Positions 22,560-32,400 of a DNA stretch of 64,000 nucleotides are shown piece after piece. Where the stretch lies: the NCBI GenBank assembly GCA_037043015.1, contig CM073323.1:23092758-23156757 (forward strand). The letters are read 5' to 3'. Under the pieces are notes generated by a model. The model saw only the letters and a list, made by a program, of their open reading frames with translations, made no database searches and was not told the DNA's origin. Numbering within the stretch: position 1 is the stretch's first letter; every line of letters starts with the position of its first letter. A program made the position numbers and the translations under genes. The stretch comes from Bryum argenteum. Lineage: Eukaryota > Streptophyta > Bryopsida > Bryales > Bryaceae.

Positions 22560-23200
22560 TTGCTCATATTTTTTTCCATGTAAGAAATCAAGTTGGGTAC
22601 ACTCATGCAAAATTTTAGAGACTCATTCCCCTTTTTCAACATTCATATAAATTCTTTTCTAAAAGAAGTTTTTAAAACAATGGAATAGTAAAACATGCAT
22701 TTCATCACATATTTTTGGTCTTAGAAAAACTTGAATGACGAGTAGGTGTCATTTATGAGTCTGTGAATTTTGAGAAATATTTTTTTTGGAAAAATTTTAA
22801 AATCTTGAATTTTGATTAATTTTGTAGGAAATAATCCAGATATTACAATAAATTATGAAGATTGATTTTGTCATTCTTGGAGGCTAACCTTGTGAAATTG
22901 ACAAACTTATTGACTTAGGTTACATTAGAATTTAAATATTAGTTTGGTCACAAAAACATTTCTTAAAAAATTTCAAAAAAGTCTAAATCTGAACTTCCCT
23001 ATTTGAACTTGAAACCTAAAATTTCGAAATGAAGGTTTTGAAATTGGAATTTGGCTTTGCAAATTGTACCGCATACACTTTGCAATACATGGAGCATCCA
23101 CTAAAGATCTGAGGCAAAAATATTACTTCTAACCCTTTGACCTAGGATACAAAAAACAAAAAACACAATCGGCTTTCTTGGACCTTTAGGGGATAATGCC
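22560..23200 (-). mobile_element. Diverged family A TTAA element
   Basis: Minus-orientation relative of 6834-7758 (shared: CTCATGCAAAATTTTAGAGAC, GGAGGCTAACCTTGTGAAATTG, AACTTGAAACCTAAAATTTC, ACATGGAGCA). The right end is decayed (GGACCTTTAGGGGATAA) and the left end is missing. Older than the two complete copies. Confidence 0.55.
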
Positions 23201-23704
23201 TTTTTTGAACCTCAATAACTATATTTTCTTTCTCTTATAATTGACTAAACCTTTCCCATCACTCATTTTGTCTTATTTCATATTTGCAAATGCTTATCAA
23301 CCTAAGAATATCTTCAATGTGCAGTGTAAGGAGGCACACCAAAGGGAGCCATAATGGGCCATACTCAAAAGTTATGTAAATGTTGATCCTAGTACAATAT
23401 ATAGTAAGGTGGCAAAAACTGGCGCAATTTTGAGCATGGAAAAGCTACATGGATGTTACCAATGCAAGAAATTTTTGCGTATGGGGAAATTTAGAGTAAA
23501 GCTAGAGCAAGTGGAATCATCATGTATGGACATTCCTACACTGAGTTTTGAATTTTTGAAGTTGGAAATATAGGTGTTCCTAAAATGATGCTATGAAGTG
23601 ACACCCTATTATGTTTGCAGCGAGTACATGGTACTCTTATATAGAGTAGTTATTATATACGTGTGATTGAAGATTCTTATAGCTCCATTTTGAGCACTAC
23701 ACTA
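23201..23704. other. AT-rich intergenic DNA
   Basis: No gene or repeat recognised. Confidence 0.35.
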
Positions 23705-23708
23705 TTAA

Positions 23709-23968
23709 CCCCGGAGCGCCCCCTTCATATCAAGCAAAATTAGGTTGTGGTGAACCTTGATTTGTTTAAAATGACTGTGGCGCAAAGAAACATGGGATCA
23801 AGTAGATCCAACCGTTGAAGTTGGATTATGATTAGGGTATGAATGTGTGCTGAAAATTTGAGTCAAAATAACCGTATGGATTTATTTATTATACTAGTCA
23901 AAGTTGGGTTGACTTCTGATCGGACAAATTCTTGGCGGACAGATTTAGTCCATTGGGGCGCTCAGGGG
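23709..23968 (+). mobile_element. Family C TTAA element, copy 2
   Basis: 260 bp, TTAA at 23705-23708 and 23969-23972. Ends CCCCGGAGCGCCCC and GGGGCGCTCAGGGG. Close to copy 1, with about 11 extra bases (near 23815) and a few substitutions. Confidence 0.8.
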
Positions 23969-24420
23969 TTAATGACCGTTCTACTATACACATACTTTGC
24001 TCAAATTTTTATCTTTGAACAAGCTTTGAATCAAAGATCACCAAATGTCAATGACAAAACAAACTAACAATTATTTGATTTCACCACCATACTCCACCCA
24101 ACTATAGTGGGGGTTCTTGCACCTCGTTGCATGGGTACCTCAAAGCCCTTTGAGGAATATCATGTCATGTATCTCTAAGAGCATCCGCTGCGTATACCCT
24201 GTAAAATGACTCGGTAAGTGGTTTTTGGCGTGCAATAATGAGTCCTTGTTTATCGTGTAGCTCCGATGGTGTGTGTCCCTCCGCACCCGTGGTTGGCTAT
24301 AGGGTCACATGTTTTTCTCCTCTTTCCTTGAAAGTTGCGAGCGGGTCCCGCCACTTCATCTCCCACTTCGTTTCGAGGCAGTGCTGCGGCGAGGGTTCCG
24401 ATTTTTTTCTGTGCGCTACA

Positions 24421-24906
24421 ATGGAAGCTTGGCGAGTGCGACTCGCAGCCTCTAGGAAACGATTGTTTGAAGATGACGATGAGGACGAGATCATGCTTAA
24501 CCTTGTAGCAAGCCAATTCGATGTTGGTGGTAATGCTTTGCCGAGAGTAGTTCATCGTGGATCGAGACCAGGAAGAGCACGTAACATTGATAGGGAGAGG
24601 CAGCAAGGCCACGATCGAATTATAGCTGACTACTTTGGAGATCCCTCTGTATATGGCCCTGAAATATTTAGACGACGCTTTAGAATGCGACGTTCGTTAT
24701 TCTTGAGAGTTATGGACCGGGTTTGTGCACGGGATGATTGGTTTGTGCAGAAGCGTGATGCGTGTGGTTCATTGGGCTTGTCTTCAATTCAAATCCTGCA
24801 AATCCTAAGAGGCTTCACGGCCACAGCATCGCCACGGAAGGCGACACTCCGGGAAGCTCCGACACTGCAGCTTGCAGCACTCGAAGAAAAAGAAGAAAGC
24901 TTTTGA
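24421..24906 (+). pseudogene. PIF/Harbinger transposase, N-terminal remnant
   Basis: 161 codons from MEAWRVRLAASRKRL. The stretch containing ADYFGDPSVYGPEIFRRRF and RRSLFLRVMDRV is characteristic of plant Harbinger transposases (ALP1-like), covering the region ahead of the DDE domain. After LGLSSIQ (about 24795) the homology stops and the frame ends in unrelated sequence at 24906, so the DDE catalytic domain has been lost, apparently through an internal deletion. Helix-rich N-terminus, no catalytic residues left. Confidence 0.85.
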
Positions 24907-25321
24907 GAACCCCTGCAGCATATTCGAAAATATTGATGGCACAACACCTACTAGCTCCGAGCTTGCAAATCCAAATAGAAGTAGCAAGCAAGACAAGATT
25001 CATACAGAACACCGAGGAAAAGTCCTTCGTCTCGATCTCTTTTTCTGCAACACTTTCTCCGGATTCTCCAACATCTGCAGCGTTTATACGAAAGCATCAA
25101 CGTGAGCAATCGAGTCTGCAAACTGCATTGAAGTGATTAGCGATAATTTACTTACCTTGTGCCTCTGTTGTCACCACTTACAAGCTCGCAACCTTCACTT
25201 TCCTTTCATTGCGTGTTTCCTCCCATGAGCTCTGTCATTTCGTGAAACTCGACGCAAACAAACTGTTACCGAGAATGCCAAGCACATAATCATATTGAAA
25301 GGACAGTATATGTACTAATTT

Positions 25322-26781
25322 TTATTTTTCACTTGAGAAATACAAATAACCATTGAGATTCAAATTGAGTCCTAAGTTTTGACTTCCCTCACTACCGAGA
25401 TTTCCATGAAAGTCATTGTCTTCGACATTCTTCTGTGAGTGCAAATCATGCCAAGGGTCTTGTTGTTCGCCAAGGAGTTGGACTTGCTCACAGTCGTCGT
25501 AATGCTCATCGACAAGCTGACCACCGAGACTTCGATTCTCACCACCCAGACTCTGCTGCTCACCATTACCTTGGGTTTCCAGGGGGTATTCGGTCTCTTC
25601 GCTCGAGACTCGGACCGGCGAAGTCGATGCTAGTTTTTTTGCCTCCTGCTCCTCCTCCTCTGCCAGACGCCTCCGTAGTTTTTTAAGCTCCTCCTTTCGC
25701 CGCAAGCAGAGGTACTCAACTGCTTCAGGCTCCAAATCTTTGGTGGAAGGCAACGTCATGATCACGAGCAGATTAGCCTCTTCCATCAACTCGTTCTTAC
25801 GCACAGTGGCTGCAGCCATTGTTTGGAACGTGGCAGCTTGTGCACGCAATGCACTCTCCCGAATTTTGGATTGCTTTAACTCCTCCTTTGCAATTTTCGA
25901 ACCCAATGGCCGTAAGCTCACAAGCCCCTTTGAATCAAACCCTAAACCTGGCTCCAAGATGCAGCAGTCCGACTCTCCAGAATCGGTCGCCGGCTCCTTC
26001 CTCTTTGCAGGCGGCGTCGGTTGTTTATCGTGCACCCACCCCTCAGACCAACGAGGCACGTCCTTCACCATCAACCATATGTGTTGGAATGTGAATTCCA
26101 AATTCTTGGCATGCTTCAAACGATACAACTCTTCTGCGTTCTTAAAGACATCGTCAACGCTACTACCACTCCGATTCGCCTTAACACATTGTTGGTGCAC
26201 TCCTATGAATTTAGCAACGTCGTGCTTGATCTGGCCCCATTTCGTCTCTAATGATCTTGTAGGTCGAACCCACCAGGTCTATTGTCATTGTAATGAACTG
26301 AGATGCGTTCCCAAAACGAGCTCCCCTTCTGGCCATTACCCACAATTGGGTCTTGCGTGACGTGCAGGACGCTCCTCGTCAACTGCCTCTCTTCCTCCTT
26401 CACAAAATTCTTTCCCTTCCCTACCTTCTCCCTCCCTGTACTCACACCACCCTCCTCTCCACACGCCCACACCTCCTCTCCACCTGAATCAGACCCCCCC
26501 ACACTTATACGACCACGGCCTCTTCTGGGAGCACCACCTCGCCCCCTTCCAACGGCACCACCTCGCGTCCTCCTTGGAGCACCACCGCGCCCCCTCCCTA
26601 CAGCCTGCGTACCACCTCGCCCCCTCCGTCTTGCGGATACTTGGCTCACGCCCCCTTCCTGCACGTCGAAATCAAACTGTGATGCATCCTCCCAGCCTTC
26701 GTCGCACCAATCTTCCTCTCCAAAACTTGAATCCCGCATCGGTGCAGTGCCCCTTCGATCTCCACCTCCCCTTCCCGCCAT
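25322..26781 (-). pseudogene. PIF/Harbinger accessory protein (SANT/NAM-associated)
   Basis: Minus-strand ORF1-type gene of the transposon. The N-terminal part (26248-26781) is Gly/Arg-rich (GRGGAPRR repeats) and then enters a trihelix/SANT-like domain (EERQLTRSVLHVTQDPIVGN, SFWERISVHYND). The second part (25322-26200) continues that domain (KHAKNLEFTFQHIWLMVKDVPRW), followed by a charged coiled coil (EELKKLRRRLAEEEEQEAKK). The two parts lie in different frames. The TRSLETKWGQIKHDVAKF segment that should bridge them is read in the second frame at about 26200-26262, so a small frame change or a short intron lies near 26260. In this superfamily such proteins bind the transposase or the element ends. 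Confidence 0.75.
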
Positions 26782-27030
26782 CGCACTTGCACGTTGTTAA
26801 GTACACAGTCACTTGATCCTTTTGCGGATATCCTGGACGTGGTTTCTGAGGCTGTATCGTGACCCCGTCAAGTGACATCAAGTTGGTGTCAAAACCACTT
26901 CATTTGACGAGCCCGCCTTTTTGCCGACCGTTGGGATAGTGCCGTTGCGGCACACTTTCCTTGGCCGGGCCCGCTCACAACCTTAGTGGGACCGTTTGCA
27001 GTGTAAGGCAGCGGATGCTCTAAGGCACTA

Positions 27031-27247
27031 CACTAAATTTGATAATTAGTGTTAAATAAACTAATTTACATAAACATGTTATAAGTTTTTACTGTTGTTC
27101 AATAATTTTACCCACTGTATTTGCCAAGATGGGGGTCCTTATATAGTATCAGAATCAATGCACTTGGTAAATTTTTTTAAACAAAAGTAAAAACTTATAG
27201 CATTTTCAAATCTTATAATAATCTAACACTAATTATCAAATTTAGTG
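27031..27247. mobile_element. 217-bp MITE with CACTA..TAGTG ends and TA duplication
   Basis: Inverted ends CACTAAATTTGATAATTAGTG at both sides, with a subterminal inverted pair (ATAAGTTTTTACT against AGTAAAAACTTAT). TA lies at 27029-27030 and 27248-27249. Other SINE copies have a single TA here. TA duplication suggests the Tc1/mariner (Stowaway) group despite the CACTA termini, which would predict 3 bp. Non-coding. Confidence 0.7.
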
Positions 27248-27404
27248 TAGTCGCTAGGTAGGAACTAGCATAGTGTTCACCTTGAGAGTGGTCAACAATC
27301 CTGCCATTGGTGTGATGACCTTTGGACAAACATGCAAGGATAGGTCGAACAAACACTCTATTCACGCCGGCCTCTAAATAGGTTGGAGTTTTTCTTCTTG
27401 TCTT

Positions 27405-29442
27405 CTATAATTAGCCACTAAGTTCATTTTGCATGCATTCAGCCGACCATGCGAATTGCTTGTTTAACAATTGCACCTTGCACTCTCGTCCATTAGGTTG
27501 AAGAGGTAATCGGACTGAAACAAATCTTCTCACGTTTCTCTGCAAGCAGCAATCTCCTGTGTACATGTCTTCTTGTGAAATTTCTTCTCCAAGAGAGTCT
27601 GCGCATAGAATGCTTGCTAGGTTGATCTAATCACTACATGGAACTAGTTTAGCTACTTGCTTCAGATGACGAGATCGATTACTGTCACTATTACGGCATG
27701 CATGATGGCCACTGTCTGAAGTTCAGGATCGTTAGACATTTTCAGTATTTGGAGGTTCGGGCATGTGATGCAATTGCAATGAAAGTGACCAATCGCACAT
27801 CTCAAAGGTCCACCGTCTTCATCCAATGTTTGCTCGAGCAAGACCACAATGTGTTGGATGCACTGTCAGTTGATTGCAAATTGCAAAAGCGACTATTAAG
27901 CTGCCTCAGTAGTAAGTTTGGCAGCTCTGAAGCGAGTTGGTAGAAGGCGCTCTAACTTAATGTGACGGATTACAGCATTCATTGTGAATGTTGATGTGTA
28001 TTCCATGCCGAGACCCAAAGGCCATCAACCACAGAAGGATGGCTTCCATAACTACTACCGACGGACCGAGGTTTCCGCCTTTGCATAACTAAGTTATTGG
28101 AGCTTGCAATCACACGCTCACGAGAAGCACTGTTGACACGAAGACGAATAATAGAATTGAGATTCGTAAGCTTTGATTTCAGCAAATATATTCCCATGAA
28201 CGCAATGATTGAATGGTGGATAAAGTCCACTTGACCCACTTTTCGAACATAGGTTGCAGACTCTACTCCGATGCTGATGACGCATGATTGAACTGGGTCC
28301 AGAATTCCAACTTCTTCAGCTGACCTAGATTTCGCAATAGGAAGCTTCAGTTGCGGAGTGTGGGCTGCTAGCTGCAGCTACTCCAAGGCTTCTACTTTCT
28401 CAGGAAGCTTCGGGGACCCAAGTTTCTCATTGGTGACCATGTGACGAAGCTTGTTTGAAAATTTTCTTGGAGTGGATCTGTTACAAGTCGCTGTCAGCGG
28501 AGGGCGGGATGAGTTAGCGCGTTTGAATTTGCGCGCCGTGGCCTCGACGATGTTGACGGATTTGCCCACGATCGTGCAGGTTTGAGAGTAGTAGGTTTCT
28601 GCAGCTGCATTTGGAGTTTAGGGTATTTCACGGTTAGGGGTTGGCGATCGAGGGTTTGCGATCGGTGGAACTTCGTCGGGAGTGCTGACTTGGCAGAGCT
28701 ACTGAGCTGAGGCAGCTGCATTGATCAACGGGCGCGCGAGACGCGAATTGCTCTGAAATTTAAAATCGCGAGGTGGCGTGAAGAAGGCCTAGGTAAGTAA
28801 CTCAGAAAATTACTTTCAGGATCCGCAGAAGAAACTGTCGGTATTTTGAGTCGGAAACAGAGCATCTAGTACAAGCGTTTATCCCGAAAACTGAAGGATA
28901 TTTCGCGCAGAAATAGATTAGGGCTGAAGTTACATGCAGATTGGCAATGAGCATTTTGCATTTTCGGTGCCGAGCGTTAGAAATGTGAACGCAAACTATT
29001 CTTTACATAGTTTTCTACTTCGAACTCTGATTCATGTTCAAAACTAATGTGCCCTTGATGGCTGATCTCTTGAGATTTAGCTAGGGTTCAAATTTCTCAG
29101 CGTTAAAACTTACTATGAGAAAGAGGTGGAGCTGGATTCGATTTACGAAGATTTTAGAAACTGTGCATAGTCACGTCGAGTATCAAGAGTTTTTAGGTTT
29201 ACATTCGACTCTCGGAAGATGCCTCAACCTTTCGGAATGAGTGAAGAAAGTCTTACTGTCAGTGATAGTGTGGCAATATTCTAGAATGAAGGTCAAGGAT
29301 ACTGTACTGGTACTTGATGAAGACCTGTTCATGTGGAATGCCTGCATTCGCTTGTCCTGTTTCTTGCAGGGAGCCGAAAAAGCAATGGCATTGTGATCAG
29401 TACTCAGTGCATGATCCACAATAGAGGAGCTTGTGAGGAGGG
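27405..29442. other. Intergenic DNA upstream of WDR11
   Basis: Mixed composition. Minus-strand open frames at 28378-28721 and a plus-strand frame at 27698-27943 are short, without domain or splice support. The segment 28480-28760 is GC-richer and may be a promoter or an unannotated 5' exon of some transcript. The WDR11 5' UTR should lie just left of 29443. Confidence 0.35.
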
Positions 29443-32400
29443 ATGGCGGGGGTGGGGACAGGAGTGGGGTGGGTCTTATCTCCCCCACCGGGCAAAGAGA
29501 ATGGGGGATCAGTGCACTGCAGTCCACACGGGCTGGTGGCGTACGGTTCCGGCAGCAGTGTGGTGGTGATGGAGCCGCGATCCATGCAGCTTGTGGCGGT
29601 GCTGCCGATGCCGGCGGTAAAGAATGCGTCTTTGCAGCCCGCGCCCTTCGTGACGGCCGTGCAATGGACTCCAGAGTCCATTCCTCGTGACCTCGCGGCG
29701 CAGGACTTCTCCACTGCGCATCTGCAGTTAGCAGTGGGAGACCGACATGGCCGTGTTGCCATCTGGGATGTGGCCACAGGGGATGTGTGCACATGGCTCG
29801 AGGTTGAGGGCAAACAAGGCATTCAAGACCTCTGCTGGGTTTATGGACAGCCGTGGTTACTCGCGGTCATTCATGGTCCGACATGTCTCAACATTTGGGA
29901 TCCCGCTACAAGACGTAGTGTATGGCGCTTCGATTCTGGCGGTGAGCTTCTTGGATGCGTGAGGGCTGATCCCTTCGACTCTCGACAGTTCTCACTCGTG
30001 GGACTTCGAGGTTTGCTCCTGTCAATACTTGTCGGAGGGCTTTCAGAATCAGATATACTGACGAAACAGTACATCATTCCTGGACAAGACGAGAAAGGCA
30101 CGGTGGTTGAGAGGTCTAAAGACGGGCTTCCCTTGTCTGAAAAGCCTGCGCTAGCATCTGCTCCGGGGGTTGTCGTTCGGTGTTTGTACTCCAGGACACG
30201 ACGAGGGTTGTTGTATGTTATGATGCCCCGTGAAATCGTGGTTTTTGACTTGGCCTTCGGCTCGCAATTGGCTTCAACATCGTTGCCTCGCGGATGTGCC
30301 AAGCTCCTTGATCTGTTGGCTAGCACCGACGGTGATGTTCTCTACTGTGCCCACCAGGATGGCAAAGCCAGCGCCTGGAGAAGAAAAGAGTACGTTGAGT
30401 CATCTTGCTAACTGATCCTGTGACCAATTTCAGCTTTATCATCGTATGCAGTCCCTGTATTTCTGTAATGCTGTTGAGAGTTCGTGGTTGTCTTAATGAC
30501 GATGGAATTTGCAGGGATCAGCAGGTCTATAGGTTGTGTCATATGGGAACGTTGATACCAACCCTTGGATCTCCTGTTCCTGCCCCGACTGTTCTTGCCG
30601 TTGTACACTGCCCTCTACAACTTCAAGTGGAGGCGCCCGCGGACGGTGGCGATACTGGTGGCCTACAGGTTGATTCAGCTTTGGAATCCATTCCTGTCCC
30701 AAAAGCATTGGCACAAAAGGACGAAAGCAAGGTCCTTTCCTCAGAAGCAACGCTCTTATCTATTACTGATGATGGTCGCCTATGGCGATGGGTCATCACT
30801 GAAGAGCATGATGAAAGTCAGCCTGCGTCATCCACTGCGTCATCCTCCGGGATAACGTTCAGGGGCTCTGGGGAATCGAATACTAGTGGAGAACTTGTGG
30901 GATCCTCCTCGAATGGCTTTGTTTCTGATTTAATTTTCAAGGTATGCTTTCAAATAACATGTTTAGTTCATTTTGGCAGTTTATCATTTCTTGGTTTTTT
31001 TTGCACAGATTCTTATTCTGAGAGAGTTGATCGTGTCTTGTTTGTTAACAGTTTGATTTGACCGGACAATTGCATCTTCTTTCATCTGCTGTAACCACGC
31101 TAGCTGTACCGATGCCCTCACTCCTTGCCGTCATCCGTGGTGAGAGACAGTTATACCTACTGGAAAGTCTTGTCCTTTTGTACGAAATGTTAGTTGTACG
31201 TTCAAGACAAAGCTAAACGTACTCAATTGGTCTTCGTTGAGTGTCTCCGGGAGGATGCTTTTTCGACCTTCTAAAGAAGGTTCTGCTGCTTCTCTGTTTG
31301 AATCTAATTGATGGTATGCAGTTGCAGAACTAAACAATGCAGAGGCAGGGGGAGACAGTGCGAGCACTGCAAAGGCAGGAGGAAGCACTGAAAGTAATAA
31401 AGGGGCAGTAGGAAGCAATGCAAGCAATGCAGGGGCGGTATCAGTTCCCTTGGTGGCATTAGCATGTCAGGGAGGGAATCTAGAGATTGTAGATACAGCT
31501 GCGAACGCAATAACGTCCTCATTCGCTGTGCACAATAATCAGAGTGTTCGGGGTGTACGCTGGCTTGGGAATACCCGACTTGTCTCATTCTCCTACTACG
31601 AGGTTCTTTAATGCCTGAATTTATGTTACCAAGTGGCTTTCAATGTACTCTTTGAGTTGTAATTGGTTATTACACTTCTGCTGACTCTAAAGATTGGGGA
31701 TGGGAACTATTCGTGTACTAGGTGAAAGGGAAAGGGGGCGGATTCGTGAACCGGATTGTTGTGACGTGTGTGCGTAGTGGTCAAACCACGGTTTTCCGGG
31801 AGGTTAAAAAACCAGAGCGCTCTGCAATGCGTGCAATTCGCACCTCACCTTCTGGCAGGTTTGTTTCATAACTCAAACGAAATTGTCCTTCGGGTTGTAA
31901 GGAAATAGCGAAGGGTTGTAAGAAAGTGATGTAGTCTGGTGTAGTTCGTAAGCGTTTCGAGAAGGTCTTGCTTGATTTTGAGTAAAGTCATCTGGTTTTA
32001 CCTCTCCACTGTTGGGCGTCTTCGCATTGTGAAAAGTGGAATGGTATATCGAAATCAGTTGCTAATATATTCTGATCATTTGTCAATGCATCTCGTCTTT
32101 TTTATTGTCCTGATAACTAATCAATGTGATGCATGGTATAGGTATCTTATAATCATGTTCAAAGAGATGCCTGCAGAGGTGTGGTATATGACACGGACTC
32201 CGCAGATGGTAAGTCTCAGCGAACCTTATCAACATACAATTACGTGGGAGTTTAGATGTAGCTGATGATGAATTTGCGGGGTGTGCAGGTAAGGTCTCTG
32301 GCCCTACCATTTACGGTGATGGAGTGGGCTCTTCCACCAGTCCCCAAGGCAGCCCTCGCTGCAGCCAACAGTTGGGCAAAAAGATCTTCTCTAGAGCGAC

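Larger units (their letters stand above)
24179..27020 (+). mobile_element. PIF/Harbinger transposon, transposase disrupted
   Basis: 2842 bp. Terminal inverted repeats GAGCATCCGCTGC and GCAGCGGATGCTC, flanked by TAA at 24176-24178 and 27021-27023. The uninterrupted SINE at 53150-53152 shows the single TAA expected of the empty site. It carries a transposase N-terminus on the plus strand (24421-24906) and a SANT/Myb-like accessory gene on the minus strand (25322-26781), convergent as usual in this superfamily. The DDE catalytic region is absent, so the copy cannot be autonomous. Confidence 0.92.
24082..27404 (+). mobile_element. 5'-truncated SINE interrupted by two DNA transposons
   Basis: SINE body segments at 24082-24178, 27021-27030 and 27248-27404 line up with the uninterrupted copy at 52961-53280 (CTCCACCCAACTATAGTGGG, CAAAGCCCTTTG, TCTCTAAGGCACTA, then GGTAGGAACTAGCATAGTGT and GGATAGGTCGAACAAACACT). 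The tRNA-like head is missing. The 3' end is TC/TTC-rich (GGAGTTTTTCTTCTTG). The two gaps are exactly filled by the elements 24179-27020 and 27031-27247. Confidence 0.75.

Noticed and set aside
26303-26800. Plus-strand Pro-rich frame of 165 codons
   Set aside because: It is antisense to the Gly/Arg-rich start of the PIF/Harbinger accessory protein.
27698-27943. Plus-strand frame of 81 codons
   Set aside because: Unsupported by splice signals or family resemblance, and close to SINE and transposon debris.
28378-28721. Two overlapping minus-strand frames, Ser/Pro/Lys-rich
   Set aside because: No domain, no convincing splice link and no conserved pattern. Probably a GC-richer promoter region of the WDR11 side.
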